This document shows, one piece after another, positions 8,729-18,392 of a stretch of 64,000 nt of DNA; positions within the stretch are counted from its first letter, which is position 1, and every line of letters begins with the position of its first letter. A program made the translations under genes and the position numbers. The stretch comes from an uncultured Azospirillum sp. (GTDB lineage: Bacteria; Pseudomonadota; Alphaproteobacteria; RF32; CAG-239). The DNA lies in contig CAMYUM010000001.1 in NCBI GenBank assembly GCA_947301965.1, positions 1 to 64,000 on the forward strand. The letters are read 5' to 3'. The notes under the pieces are model-generated. The model was not told the origin of the DNA and ran no database searches. It was given only the letters and a program-made list of their open reading frames with translations.

Positions 8729-9973
8729 ATGAATAATATTTTTGATTTTTCTAAAATTCTGCTCCCTATAACCCAGAAAACGGAAGCGTTGTATCATAAT
8801 GTCGCCGCTTACATTGTGTCTTTACCCAACAATAAATTGCTGGCGATTTCGTTGTTTTTAATTTCAATTATATTGTTTTTTATTTTGGTGTTGGTTTGGT
8901 ACATAAGAGCCATTGCAAGAACAATAAAAGAAGAAACTCGCCGCGAACAAGAAATTATGCAAAGCATTGACACACGCCTCGACCGCAAAATGCCCGAAAA
9001 CTACAACGAGCTAAACATTGATTTTGACGACGGACATAAAAGCAACGTCAAAAACAATGATGCAAACGGCGGCGAATCGCTTGATTTTGATTGGAATCGA
9101 AAAACACGATTTTCGGCTTCGGATACAATTCGCTCCGCTGAGGCTTTTCAATACAGACTAAAACCTCAAAAGCTGGAAAAATTATTGGGGTTGATTGTCG
9201 ATTTGCTGGAAAGAGGAATTGACGAACCAAAAATTTCGCAAACCGTTATGTATAAAAATCAGCACCTTAGCAGCGAAGACGAAATAATTCAGACGATTAC
9301 CGCGGTAAAGTTTTTTATTTATATGTGCTTGAGCGGGCGGTTTAGAAAAGTTGATTCCGATAAAATGCTGCCTCAAGAAAATGCCGCAATATTCCATTTG
9401 GCAAAGGGAGATTGTTCTTTGGCTTTGGTTTTGTTGGAGGCGTTAATCGATAATAATATAGCTAAAATTAAGAATATGTCTGAAGGAGAGGAAAAAGAGC
9501 GTAAATGGAGCGAGACTTCAAATTGTGCAACGATTTTCGGAACTTTAGCCTCTTTTGAAAACAAAGAGTTAGCCGCGGCAGCCTTTGAATTGGCAATAGA
9601 GCTTAATCCTCGTAACGTTACGGCATGGGGCAGAATTGGTGATATGTACGCACAAAGCGCAAAATTTGACGATGCCGTATGGGCTTATTCAAATGTATTA
9701 AATTTGGCTGATGAGGGGATTTATACCCAGCAGATAGCCAATGCCAACAAAATGCTGGCCGGACTGTATAACGAAAAAGGACAGCGGCAAAAAGCCGAAA
9801 CCCTGGCTCAAAAAAGTCGGCAATATTATGACAGTATCGGCATAAACACGCCGTTGACCGACAGGGAAAACAAAATTGTTTATATTATGGAATCAACAGA
9901 ACGCGAAAAAATGGAAGACATAATTGATCATTTTTTCAACAAAACGGATAATCAAACCTCCGGGTATGTATGA
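8729..9973 (+). CDS. Membrane-anchored TPR-repeat protein
   Basis: The 414-residue protein has one strong transmembrane segment (about residues 37-58) followed by a charged, probably coiled stretch and a long cytoplasmic part. Between about residues 280 and 385 the sequence shows TPR-like helical pairs (AAAFELAIELNPRNVTAWGRIGDMYAQSAKFDDAVWAYSNVLNL, in which the A-G-Y-A-P spacing is visible). No enzymatic motif is seen. TPR proteins of this shape act as scaffolds, but the partner is unknown. Its stop codon abuts the stop of the convergent Lys/Glu-rich gene with no base between them. Confidence 0.6.
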   Translation: MNNIFDFSKILLPITQKTEALYHNVAAYIVSLPNNKLLAISLFLISIILFFILVLVWYIRAIARTIKEETRREQEIMQSIDTRLDRKMPENYNELNIDFDDGHKSNVKNNDANGGESLDFDWNRKTRFSASDTIRSAEAFQYRLKPQKLEKLLGLIVDLLERGIDEPKISQTVMYKNQHLSSEDEIIQTITAVKFFIYMCLSGRFRKVDSDKMLPQENAAIFHLAKGDCSLALVLLEALIDNNIAKIKNMSEGEEKERKWSETSNCATIFGTLASFENKELAAAAFELAIELNPRNVTAWGRIGDMYAQSAKFDDAVWAYSNVLNLADEGIYTQQIANANKMLAGLYNEKGQRQKAETLAQKSRQYYDSIGINTPLTDRENKIVYIMESTEREKMEDIIDHFFNKTDNQTSGYV

Positions 9974-11101
9974 TTATCGACCGCGTCCGCTTCTGTTGAT
10001 GATAAATTGAGTCTGACGCTGTTTGGTTTTTTCTTCTTCAATCTCTTTTTCGGTTTTTTCTATTTCTGCCTGTTGTTCAAATATTTCAGCATCAAGATAA
10101 TCTGAAGAGTTGGTTGTGCGACCGCTCTTTTCCAAAATAATCTGTCGAGCCGTTTTTTCATCAAGTTCGCGTTTTTCCGGTTGCGGATTTTCCTGTTGTT
10201 GTTCAGGAGGCAACGGCTGTTTGATTTTTTCTTCTTCTTTTTGAATAATTTTTTCCTGTTTTTCTTTTTGCTGAATGATTTCGGCGGCAGTTTCCTGTTC
10301 TTTTTCTTTTTGTTTTTCGGGATTTTCGGTTTTTTGTTTTTTGGTTTTTTCTTTGGTTACCGCATTAATCTCTTCTTTTTTCTGCAGTTGTTTTTCGAGT
10401 TCTTTTTTGGTCGATTTCTTTTCTTTTTCAGCATCATCAATAATTGCCTTGCGAACTTCTTTAGTTTCGGCATCTTTAATCTTCGGAAGTTCTTTTGCCG
10501 GTTTAATCGGTTTTTCTTCCTTGTTTTTGGTTATTGCTTTTTCTTTCTGTTTTTTACGTTTTTTAAGATTGTCTTCGGCTAAATCTTTGGATTTAACATC
10601 TTCTACACGAGTGCGTTTTTGTTCCGTAATCTTACGATCTGCTTCCAGACCGGCGTTCTTGAGAACTTTTTCCGCACGCTGAAGTTGAATGTCACGATTA
10701 ACAGACTGACGAATATTGATTTCTTCCGGCTGTTGTTTTTCCATCTGTTCAAGCTGTTTCTTCTCTTGCGGAGTTAATGCCAGTTCAAGAGATGACACTT
10801 CTTTATCCATGAAAACCGGAACCAAAATATACTCGGCATCATCTTCGTCCTCGTCGTCATAAGAATCCTTGATTTTTTTTCGGATTTTTTTAAAACCCTG
10901 CGGAACATCAAGCGGAGTGCGGGCTTTGAATTTCGGTTTGGTATCGCGCTTTTTGTTGGCGCTGTACATGTTGGCTTCTTTCACATTGACTTTCAGCGTC
11001 AGGCGTTCGTGTTTGTCAATGCCGCTTTTCTTCCAATCCATGTTGGAATCTTCTTTAACATCTTTTGTTTCTTTCGGATCAGAAAAAATATCGTCGTCCA
11101 T
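9974..11101 (-). CDS. Lys/Glu-rich coiled-coil protein of unknown function
   Basis: I do not recognise this protein. It has 375 residues with an extreme charged composition: about residues 125-330 are mostly Lys, Glu and Gln and are predicted to be helical or coiled coil. The N-terminal third has an acidic patch (DSYDDEDEDDAEY) and a less biased stretch (YILVPVFMDKEVSSLELALTPQEKKQLEQM), which may be a folded element. The C-terminus is RSGRGR. There is no signal peptide or membrane segment. It lies in the same direction as, and 62 bases downstream of, the PAS protein gene. It could be a surface-independent scaffold or nucleic-acid-associated protein, but this is a guess. Confidence 0.55.
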   Translation of the reverse strand: MDDDIFSDPKETKDVKEDSNMDWKKSGIDKHERLTLKVNVKEANMYSANKKRDTKPKFKARTPLDVPQGFKKIRKKIKDSYDDEDEDDAEYILVPVFMDKEVSSLELALTPQEKKQLEQMEKQQPEEINIRQSVNRDIQLQRAEKVLKNAGLEADRKITEQKRTRVEDVKSKDLAEDNLKKRKKQKEKAITKNKEEKPIKPAKELPKIKDAETKEVRKAIIDDAEKEKKSTKKELEKQLQKKEEINAVTKEKTKKQKTENPEKQKEKEQETAAEIIQQKEKQEKIIQKEEEKIKQPLPPEQQQENPQPEKRELDEKTARQIILEKSGRTTNSSDYLDAEIFEQQAEIEKTEKEIEEEKTKQRQTQFIINRSGRGR

Positions 11102-11163
11102 GTGGTGTGTCCCAGTGTTTCCTTTTTATCAGTGTAAGGAAAATTAATCCCTTTGTCAAACAA

Positions 11164-12846
11164 TTAAGCTGACGGCAGCTTGCGCATCAAAACCATAATC
11201 GACTCGTTTGAAAGCAAGGTTGAAAAGCATTCCACCGTATCACCGCTGCTTCTGCGCAAACTAAAGGTTTTGGTGTTGCTGCTGAACAGATGTTTGACAA
11301 TGTCTTTTTTGAGGCTGCGCCAATCAGCAACATCGCTGAAAAATGATTTTTGCATTTCAATAAGGTCATTGAAGGTCGGCTCATTGTCAAGATCTTCAGG
11401 TTTGACATTCCAAAGTTCAATGTACGCCTGATTATACAGTTTCAGGCGTCCGTTGCCGCCAAAGATTAAAACAGCTTCTTCTATGTTGTTCAAAATTTCC
11501 TGTTGTACACTCATTAAAGAGTTGTATTCACGGCTGGCGGCCAGTCTGTCGGATATGTCTTCAAAAGCAAAGACCATGCCTCCTTTTAGATATTGAGCGC
11601 GAACCCGGCGCAACGAACGACCATCGGGCAAGTGGAGCAAATCTTCCTTGGGTTCGATGATTGTTCCGAACATTTTTTGTTCTTCGTTTTTAAAATATGG
11701 ATAGTCGGGAACTTCCGGCAAAAGGCGACGCTCACGCAAATTATCCAAAAAGTTGCCGTAGGTTATGCCGGTGTTGAGCCAATCTTCGTCAAGCCGCCAC
11801 AGAGTTTTGAATGCCTGATTATAAAACGATAATTTGAAATTGTTGTTAAAGACCGCAAAAGCCGTGCCGAGTGTTCCCAAAATTTCAAGGTTTGCGTTTT
11901 GATTTTCTTTGATGTTGTGCTTAAGTTCATCAAGTTCGCTTATGTTATAAAGGGTTCCGACAGTGGCAATCTTGTCCAGGCTTTCTTCGCTATGAAACGG
12001 GGTTTCAATTGCCTCAAAACAAAAACGCTTGCCGCCTCGGTTGCGGCTGATGTTACAGCTGTGCGAGCGGTTATCGTTCTGTGCGGCCAACGCAAGTTGT
12101 TTGATTTGACCGTCATCGGCACCGTTGTCGATTTCTACATTATTTGCAACAATTGCCGATTTGTCGGCACCGTCCACGAATTCAACATATTTTTTGTTGA
12201 CCAACTCTAAATTTAGTGACGAATTTCGCAACCATACCGGATACGGCAGATTGTCGACCAGGTCTTCAAGTCTTATGAGTTTGTTTTTCAGCTGTGATTG
12301 CTCTTCTATCAGCTTGTCAAAGTATACGGCTTCCCCGCTGATGTCGCGAAACCAAATTATATCACCGTATATACTGCCGTCAGCCCCGCTGACCCGAGCT
12401 CCGCTTAAGTTAAGCGTTTTGCCCGATTTAAGCAAAAACTTGTCTTCGAAAGAAACGCCGTCTTCTTGCAAAAGAGCGATGTATTTTCGAATTTTTTCAA
12501 CATCGTCTTTGTAAAAAAGATGCATAACGTCGGCAAGAGATGAATTGATTCCGTTCGGCAAATCAAGAATAACCGCAAGACGACGAGAGCAGTATTCAAC
12601 CACGGGATGCTGGTCGTTTATGCGGTCGTCGGGATAAATAAACATATAATATCCGTCTTTGCAGGCGTTCATGGTTTCGGCATAACGATCCTCATCGCGT
12701 TTGATGAAATAGTTTTTGTTACGAAGCCCCAATATGGTGTAATACAAAAAAATTATCACCGCAAACAGAACAATGAAGCAAACCAGAATCGTGTACCACA
12801 ACTCGGGAGCCGCATAAAACATATTTGAAAGCAGTTCTTTACTCAT
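11164..12846 (-). CDS. Membrane-anchored multi-PAS protein without a kinase domain
   Basis: The 560-residue protein has one N-terminal transmembrane segment (about 17-40), then at least three and perhaps four PAS-like domains. Recognisable units include VEYCSRRLAVILDLPNG, YPVWLRNSSLNLELVNKKYVEF, AVFNNNFKLSFYNQAFKTLW and LIFGGNGRLKLYNQAYIELW. In alphaproteobacteria such PAS arrays normally precede HisKA and HATPase domains in sensor histidine kinases. Here the protein ends right after the last PAS domain (MVLMRKLPSA) and no kinase motifs (H-box, N-box, G-box) follow in the remaining 62 bases before the next gene. It may sense redox state or ligands and act through a partner. It is transcribed divergently from tsaB. 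Confidence 0.7.
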   Translation of the reverse strand: MSKELLSNMFYAAPELWYTILVCFIVLFAVIIFLYYTILGLRNKNYFIKRDEDRYAETMNACKDGYYMFIYPDDRINDQHPVVEYCSRRLAVILDLPNGINSSLADVMHLFYKDDVEKIRKYIALLQEDGVSFEDKFLLKSGKTLNLSGARVSGADGSIYGDIIWFRDISGEAVYFDKLIEEQSQLKNKLIRLEDLVDNLPYPVWLRNSSLNLELVNKKYVEFVDGADKSAIVANNVEIDNGADDGQIKQLALAAQNDNRSHSCNISRNRGGKRFCFEAIETPFHSEESLDKIATVGTLYNISELDELKHNIKENQNANLEILGTLGTAFAVFNNNFKLSFYNQAFKTLWRLDEDWLNTGITYGNFLDNLRERRLLPEVPDYPYFKNEEQKMFGTIIEPKEDLLHLPDGRSLRRVRAQYLKGGMVFAFEDISDRLAASREYNSLMSVQQEILNNIEEAVLIFGGNGRLKLYNQAYIELWNVKPEDLDNEPTFNDLIEMQKSFFSDVADWRSLKKDIVKHLFSSNTKTFSLRRSSGDTVECFSTLLSNESIMVLMRKLPSA

Positions 12847-12939
12847 CGGTATTCAAAAAGATATTGTCATTTTTGCTGTATATAATATAAATTAATGCTA
12901 TCGTAAGTAAATTATAAAAACAAATTGGTAAACAGAAAG

Positions 12940-13599
12940 ATGATTAATTTAGCGTTTGACACCACCGCTCAAAGCTGTTCGGTTGCTTTAACAAAGGACG
13001 GGGTCGTACTTGCAAAATCAATACAAAAGATGGATTTCGGGCAGGCTGAAGCGTTAATGCCGGCAATCCAAAAAGTTCTCGATGAAAATAAAATAACAAT
13101 TAATGATGTTGATTTAATTACCGTTTGCACCGGACCGGGGTCTTTTACCGGGGTTCGCTCGTCACTTTCGGCGGCGAGAACTTTTGGTCTGGCATTACCT
13201 AACGTAGGACTAACGGGGGTTTCGGCTTTTGAGACATACATTGAGGATATGATGCCTGACGAGTTGGCGGAAATTAATGCCGTGATTATAGAAACCAAAA
13301 GAAGCGATTTTTATTTTCAGGCTTTTGATCAACACAAAAAACCGATTTGCCAACCGCAGGCTTTGATGTATGACGATATTATAAATCAGCTTCGCAATCA
13401 CAAGGTTTCGTTTATCGGTGACGGTGTTGAACGTTTTTTAAATCAGCCGTCCGGGTTGAGTCTGCATGCTATCAGAATGGAAGAAATTCCTCCCGTTGTC
13501 GCTTTGGCAAAATGCGGAGAGAATCGATATGCAAAAAAGAATTTGGATTATCCCAAGCCTTTGTATTTGCGCGCTCCCGATGTTTGTGTAAAAGGTTAG
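12940..13599 (+). CDS. tsaB: tRNA N6-threonylcarbamoyladenosine (t6A) biosynthesis protein TsaB
   Basis: TsaB is the ASKHA-fold partner of TsaD, which installs t6A at position 37 of tRNAs that read ANN codons. The 219-residue protein shows LAFDTTAQSCSVAL at the N-terminus and TGPGSFTGVRSSLSAARTFGLAL, the diagnostic TsaB segment. The ATG at 12940 is chosen because it gives the normal MINLAFDTT start; an in-frame TTG at 12925 is less likely. TsaE (48375-48833) and TsaD (from 63278) are also in this window but in separate transcripts. Confidence 0.9.
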   Translation: MINLAFDTTAQSCSVALTKDGVVLAKSIQKMDFGQAEALMPAIQKVLDENKITINDVDLITVCTGPGSFTGVRSSLSAARTFGLALPNVGLTGVSAFETYIEDMMPDELAEINAVIIETKRSDFYFQAFDQHKKPICQPQALMYDDIINQLRNHKVSFIGDGVERFLNQPSGLSLHAIRMEEIPPVVALAKCGENRYAKKNLDYPKPLYLRAPDVCVKG

Positions 13600-13651
13600 G
13601 CTTTTTTAACTTATTTTTGCTATATTGCCAGCGAATCGCAAGAGGCATAAA

Positions 13652-15496
13652 ATGACACCGAAAACACCAAAAAAAAATAACAAAAAAAACAACGTAAAAA
13701 AGACTACCGCAAAAAAGAAAACTCTTAAACGCGGAAAAAGTAAAAGCAGAAAAAACAACCATAACAGGTGGTGGCTTAAACCCCTGCTGATTTTAATACT
13801 GGCTTTTACTTTAGCCATCGGTGCATATGTGTTTTATTGTTGGCTTACAATGCCCGATATAAAAAAGGCAATTGAACGCACACGATTGCCGGCGACAACC
13901 ATTTTGAACGAAAACGGACAAGAAATCGGATCGTACGGAGGCGTTTATTCCGACATTGTTTATGCCAAAGATTTGCCTCAATATGTTGTAGATGCGGTTA
14001 TTTCAACCGAAGACCGGAGATTTTATTCACATTTCGGATTTGATGTTATAGGTTTTTCGAGAGCTATGGTCGTAAACCTCATTCATCGTCGCTATGTTCA
14101 GGGCGCCAGCACCATTACCCAACAGGTGAGCAAAAATTTGTTCTTGAGTTCTGAAAAAAGCATTCGAAGAAAAGTACAAGAGTTGTTAATGGCTTTTTGG
14201 CTTGAGAAGCATTTTGATAAAGAGCAAATTTTAACTTTGTACCTCAATCGTGTATATATGGGAGCAGGAACCTACGGAATCGAAGCGGCATCACAAAAAT
14301 TTTTCCACAAACCGGCGCATGATATAAATATGATGGAGGCGGCAATTTTAGCTGGGTTATTAAAAGCTCCGGCAAGATATAATCCGTCATCGAATCGTCA
14401 GCGGGCAATCGATCGTGCCAATGTGGTTTTGCAAAATATGGTTAATAACAAAAAAATATCTCCCGCGCAAAAACAACAGGCTTTGAAAATGCCCATCGGA
14501 AACAATAAATACAGTTTCGGAATCGGTAAATATTTCGGCGATTGGGTTTATAACGAAGTAAATGCCTACATCGGCGAGCGCGATACAGATATAAATGTTT
14601 ATACAACTCTTGACGGCAAAATCCAAAAAGCCGCTGAAGAAATTTTGCAGAAAACTATCGCCGCGAATCGAGATAAAAATGTTACTAACGGAGCAATCGT
14701 TGTTATTGATAACGGCGGCGCGGTAAGAGCTATGGTCGGAGGGGTGGATTATAACAAGAGTCAGTTTAATCGGGCAACACAATCTTTGCGTCAGCCGGGG
14801 TCTTCTTTTAAGACATTTGTGTATTTAGCCGCGCTTGAAAACGGGTTTAAGCCTGACGACATTATTGAAGACAAACCGATAGCCGTCGGTAAGTGGAAAC
14901 CGGAAAATTATGATAAAAAATACTATGGAGAAGTAACGTTAAGCGACGCTTTTCGTCGTTCGCTTAATTTGGCAACAATTGATTTGAGTTCAAAATTTTC
15001 AAAGCGAAAAATTATTAACCTGGCACACAAAATGGGTATCAGCACCCCGATTGAAAACAGTGCGGCAATGGCTTTGGGAAGTTCGGAAGTAAAAATTATT
15101 GATATGGCGGTTGCTTATTCAACCATATCTAACGGCGGTTTTGCAAACTGGCCTTATTCTATTACGGAAATTTATACAAAAGACGGTTATAAAATTTATG
15201 AACGCGTAGCTGATGAAAAACAAAGAATCATCAGTCCCGAAAGTGCAGAAAAAATTACAGCAATGTTGCAAAAGGTGGTGGAATCCGGCACCGGAAAAAG
15301 AGCGCAATTACCGTGTTTTGCCGCCGGAAAAACCGGAACATCTCAAGATTATCGCGATGCGTGGTTTGCCGGTTTTGCAAAAGGATATACCGCCGTTGTT
15401 TGGCTGGGTAACGACAATAATTCGCCGATGAAAAATGTCGGCGGAGGAACTTTGCCGGCGCAAATATGGAAAGAACTTATGCAACAAATTGAATAA
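13652..15496 (+). CDS. mrcA: Penicillin-binding protein 1A (bifunctional glycosyltransferase / transpeptidase)
   Basis: This class A PBP polymerises and cross-links peptidoglycan at the outer face of the inner membrane. The 614-residue protein has a very basic cytoplasmic N-terminus (about 45 residues, many Lys), a transmembrane helix (about 48-68), and a GT51 domain with EDRRFYSHFGFD, GASTITQQ, and the RKVQE and YLNRVYMGAGTYGIEAAS motifs. The transpeptidase domain has SSFK (SxxK), SLN (SxN) and KTGTS. The start at 13652 has an AAGAGG ribosome site. It is short for the family, with no large C-terminal extension. It opens a run of envelope genes on the same strand. Confidence 0.92.
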   Translation: MTPKTPKKNNKKNNVKKTTAKKKTLKRGKSKSRKNNHNRWWLKPLLILILAFTLAIGAYVFYCWLTMPDIKKAIERTRLPATTILNENGQEIGSYGGVYSDIVYAKDLPQYVVDAVISTEDRRFYSHFGFDVIGFSRAMVVNLIHRRYVQGASTITQQVSKNLFLSSEKSIRRKVQELLMAFWLEKHFDKEQILTLYLNRVYMGAGTYGIEAASQKFFHKPAHDINMMEAAILAGLLKAPARYNPSSNRQRAIDRANVVLQNMVNNKKISPAQKQQALKMPIGNNKYSFGIGKYFGDWVYNEVNAYIGERDTDINVYTTLDGKIQKAAEEILQKTIAANRDKNVTNGAIVVIDNGGAVRAMVGGVDYNKSQFNRATQSLRQPGSSFKTFVYLAALENGFKPDDIIEDKPIAVGKWKPENYDKKYYGEVTLSDAFRRSLNLATIDLSSKFSKRKIINLAHKMGISTPIENSAAMALGSSEVKIIDMAVAYSTISNGGFANWPYSITEIYTKDGYKIYERVADEKQRIISPESAEKITAMLQKVVESGTGKRAQLPCFAAGKTGTSQDYRDAWFAGFAKGYTAVVWLGNDNNSPMKNVGGGTLPAQIWKELMQQIE

Positions 15497-15572
15497 CCGT
15501 ACATTTGTACTTTTATTCTTTCCGTAATTATATATAATCTTGAACAAAAAGAACCATAAAAAGGAAAAAGAA

Positions 15573-17108
15573 ATGAGACAGAAGCCTGTAATGCTGTTAA
15601 TTCTTGACGGCTGGGGTTATCGTGAAAAGATTACTCCGGACAACGCCATTGAACAAGGACATACTCCAAATTGGCACGAATATTTGAAAGAATATCCTCA
15701 CAACTTAATTCAAACCTCCGGTCTGGCCGTGGGATTGCCGGACGGACAAATGGGTAATTCAGAAGTCGGACACACCAATTTGGGTGCCGGTCGTGTAGTT
15801 ATGCAGGATTTGCCCAAGATAGATATGGCAATTAAAGACGGAAGCCTTGAAAAAAATAACGTTTTACAAAAACTTATTTCGACACTTAAACAAAACGGAA
15901 AGACCTGTCATTTAATGGGTTTGATGTCACCGGGCGGTGTTCATTCGTCACAGGCTCATATTGTGGCTTTAGCCAAAATATTGGATAAAAACGGCATTAA
16001 AACCGATGTTCATGCTTTTTTGGACGGTCGCGATACCCCGCCGGAATCGGCTGTTGATTTTTTGGCAGATTTTGAAAAAGATATTGCCGAGTTGGGGCTT
16101 GTAAAAATTGCGACTATTTCCGGGCGCTTTTATGCTATGGACAGAGATAAACGCTGGGACAGAGTCGAAAAAGCGTATAATAATTTGGTGTTTGCCGACG
16201 GTAAAAGATTTGCAACCGCAGATGAAGCCATAAAATCATCCTATGCCGACAAAGTAAGCGATGAATTTGTCGTTCCGTGCGTGGTCGGGAACTATGCCGG
16301 AATGGAAGACGGCGATGCCGTTTTGATGGCAAACTTCCGCGCCGACAGAGCCAGAGAAATTTTGTACGCTCTTGCCGATAAAACGTTTGAAGGTTTTGCG
16401 AGAAAGAAGGTTCTCAACCTTTCAATGGCTGTCGGTATGACCGAATATTCAGTTGACCACAACCGTTTTATGCAAACAATGTTTCCGCCGGAAGCGTTGA
16501 TAAATATTTTCGGAGAAGTTGTTTCTAAACACGGTTTAACTCAATTGCGCATCGCCGAAACCGAAAAATATGCTCATGTAACCTTCTTTTTTAACGGTGG
16601 CGAAGAAAAAGAATTTGACGGCGAATCGAGAATTTTGATTCCAAGTCCGAAAGTCGCAACTTATGATTTGAAACCGGAAATGTCGGTTTATGAGGTTACG
16701 GATAATTTGGTTGATGCTATTGAAAACCAAAAATTTGACGTGATTATTTGCAATTTTGCAAACGGAGATATGGTCGGACATACCGGAATTATGGAGGCGG
16801 CGCTTAAGGCTGTTGCCGCCGTCGACGAATGTCTGGGAAGGGTTGTTAAAGCCATAAAAGACGTTGGCGGCGTTATTTTGGTAACCGCAGACCACGGCAA
16901 CGCCGAAAAAATGGTCGACGAAAATACCGGACAGCCCTATACCGCACATACCGTCGGTGATGTGCAGGCAGTGTTGATTAATGCCCCGAAAAATATTACC
17001 GCTTTGCAAAAAGGAAAACTTGCCGATATTGCCCCGACGTTGCTCGATTTGTTGGGAATTGAACAACCGAAGGAAATGACCGGAAAATCTTTGCTGGTAA
17101 AAAAATAG
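15573..17108 (+). CDS. gpmI: 2,3-bisphosphoglycerate-independent phosphoglycerate mutase
   Basis: GpmI interconverts 3- and 2-phosphoglycerate in glycolysis and gluconeogenesis using two Mn ions and a phosphoserine intermediate. The 511-residue protein has LLILDGWGY at the start (first metal Asp), GNSEVGHTNLGAGRVV containing the nucleophilic Ser, FLDGRDTPPESA, ISGRFYAMDRD, and the late metal motifs GMVGHTG-type (ANGDMVGHTG) and TADHGNAEKM. The ATG at 15573 follows AAGGA with normal spacing. It precedes an EnvC-like gene and ctpA, an arrangement common in Proteobacteria. Confidence 0.96.
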   Translation: MRQKPVMLLILDGWGYREKITPDNAIEQGHTPNWHEYLKEYPHNLIQTSGLAVGLPDGQMGNSEVGHTNLGAGRVVMQDLPKIDMAIKDGSLEKNNVLQKLISTLKQNGKTCHLMGLMSPGGVHSSQAHIVALAKILDKNGIKTDVHAFLDGRDTPPESAVDFLADFEKDIAELGLVKIATISGRFYAMDRDKRWDRVEKAYNNLVFADGKRFATADEAIKSSYADKVSDEFVVPCVVGNYAGMEDGDAVLMANFRADRAREILYALADKTFEGFARKKVLNLSMAVGMTEYSVDHNRFMQTMFPPEALINIFGEVVSKHGLTQLRIAETEKYAHVTFFFNGGEEKEFDGESRILIPSPKVATYDLKPEMSVYEVTDNLVDAIENQKFDVIICNFANGDMVGHTGIMEAALKAVAAVDECLGRVVKAIKDVGGVILVTADHGNAEKMVDENTGQPYTAHTVGDVQAVLINAPKNITALQKGKLADIAPTLLDLLGIEQPKEMTGKSLLVKK

Positions 17109-17117
17109 GAACTTGCC

Positions 17118-18365
17118 GTGAAAACCAAAACTTTGCTTATATACGTGATTGCATTGGGGCTGCTCGCATGCAGCGCCAATGCCGCACCTGTATCAAAGCA
17201 AGATTTGGAATATGTGCAACAGCAGGTTAAACAACAAAATACGAAACAAAAGAAACTGCAGCAGGAGAGTGAAAAAGTCGGGCGGGAGTTATCACAAATA
17301 AGCAAGACTATGGTAACAAAGGCCAAACAGATTCAAAATATTGAGGACAAAACTTCAAGTTTGGAAAAAGAACTTTTGCAACTGCAAGAAGAACTGAAGG
17401 TAGCAGAAGCTGACTTTTCGATTGAAGACAAAAACCTGATTCAAACTCTTTATGCTTTGCAAAATTTGGCGCTTAAACCGACAGAATCGTTGTTTGTGCA
17501 GCCGTTGACGCCGGTCGAAATAATCCGTAGCGCAATGCTCTTGCGCGAGACCGTTCCTTATTTGTCTGAAGAAGCAACAAAAATAAGACGTAAGCTGGAG
17601 GACATTACCAATAAAAAGAAAAGCATTGAACAACAAATGGCAAAAATTACGTCAAGCAAAGCCTCTCTTGAAAAAGAACATGCAAAAATGCGCAATTTGA
17701 TGGCTCAAAAATCAGCCATGCAGAAAAAACTGCAAACACAATCTCAAGAAACAAAACAAAAAATAAAACAACTTGCCGAACAGGCAAAAGATGTTAAAGA
17801 ATTATTGGATAAGTTAGAGCGTGAAAGGTTGGCGAGAGAAAAAGCCGAAAGGTTGCGCAGAGAGAAAGAAGCGCGCGAAAGAGCCGAGCTTGAAACTTAC
17901 AGAAAACAGCAGAATATTGCTGAACCTGTTCCGACAGAAACGGTTCAGACTTCTGGTAATTTTATGAAAGAAACCGGAAAGAGCTTTGTTAAGGCTCGCG
18001 GAAAATTGCCTATGCCGGCACGAGGACCGATTGTAGTTTCGTATGGAGAAGAAACTTCAAAAGGCGTAACCTCAAAAGGTGTTTCGATTAAAACCCGGTC
18101 ACAGGCACAAGTAATTTCTCCGTATGACGGATCGGTTATTTTTGCAGGACCGTTCCGCGGCTACGGAAAACTAATTATTATTGAACACGGAGAAGGATAT
18201 ATGTCTTTGTTAGCCGGAATGGAAGACATTGATTGTGAAGTAGGGCAAATGCTCTTGGCCGGAGAACCGGTGGGACAAATGCCCAAAAGCGACAACACTC
18301 ACCTTTATGTCGAGCTGAGAAAGAACAATAAGCCTTTGGATCCTTTGGCTTGGATTGCTAACTGA
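17118..18365 (+). CDS. envC: EnvC-like murein hydrolase activator (degenerate LytM/M23 domain)
   Basis: EnvC-type proteins recruit and activate periplasmic amidases during cell division. The 415-residue protein has a signal peptide (LLIYVIALGLLACSANA), a long coiled coil from about residue 25 to 265, and a C-terminal LytM domain (PYDGSVIFAGPFRGYGKLIIIEHGEGYMSLLAG, then THLYVELR). Key zinc ligands of active M23 peptidases are replaced, as in EnvC, so it is probably an activator rather than an enzyme. The start is GTG at 17118, 9 bases after the gpmI stop, with AGGAA upstream. CtpA follows 27 bases downstream. Confidence 0.85.
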   Translation: MKTKTLLIYVIALGLLACSANAAPVSKQDLEYVQQQVKQQNTKQKKLQQESEKVGRELSQISKTMVTKAKQIQNIEDKTSSLEKELLQLQEELKVAEADFSIEDKNLIQTLYALQNLALKPTESLFVQPLTPVEIIRSAMLLRETVPYLSEEATKIRRKLEDITNKKKSIEQQMAKITSSKASLEKEHAKMRNLMAQKSAMQKKLQTQSQETKQKIKQLAEQAKDVKELLDKLERERLAREKAERLRREKEARERAELETYRKQQNIAEPVPTETVQTSGNFMKETGKSFVKARGKLPMPARGPIVVSYGEETSKGVTSKGVSIKTRSQAQVISPYDGSVIFAGPFRGYGKLIIIEHGEGYMSLLAGMEDIDCEVGQMLLAGEPVGQMPKSDNTHLYVELRKNNKPLDPLAWIAN

Positions 18366-18392
18366 AAAACAACTTAAAACGGGAATACGAAC

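Noticed and set aside
10181-10682. Two overlapping plus-strand ORFs of 133 and 135 codons, very Phe/Ser/Leu-rich
   Set aside because: They are the mirror of the Lys/Glu-rich gene at 9974-11101; their composition is what antisense reading of AAA/GAA codons gives.
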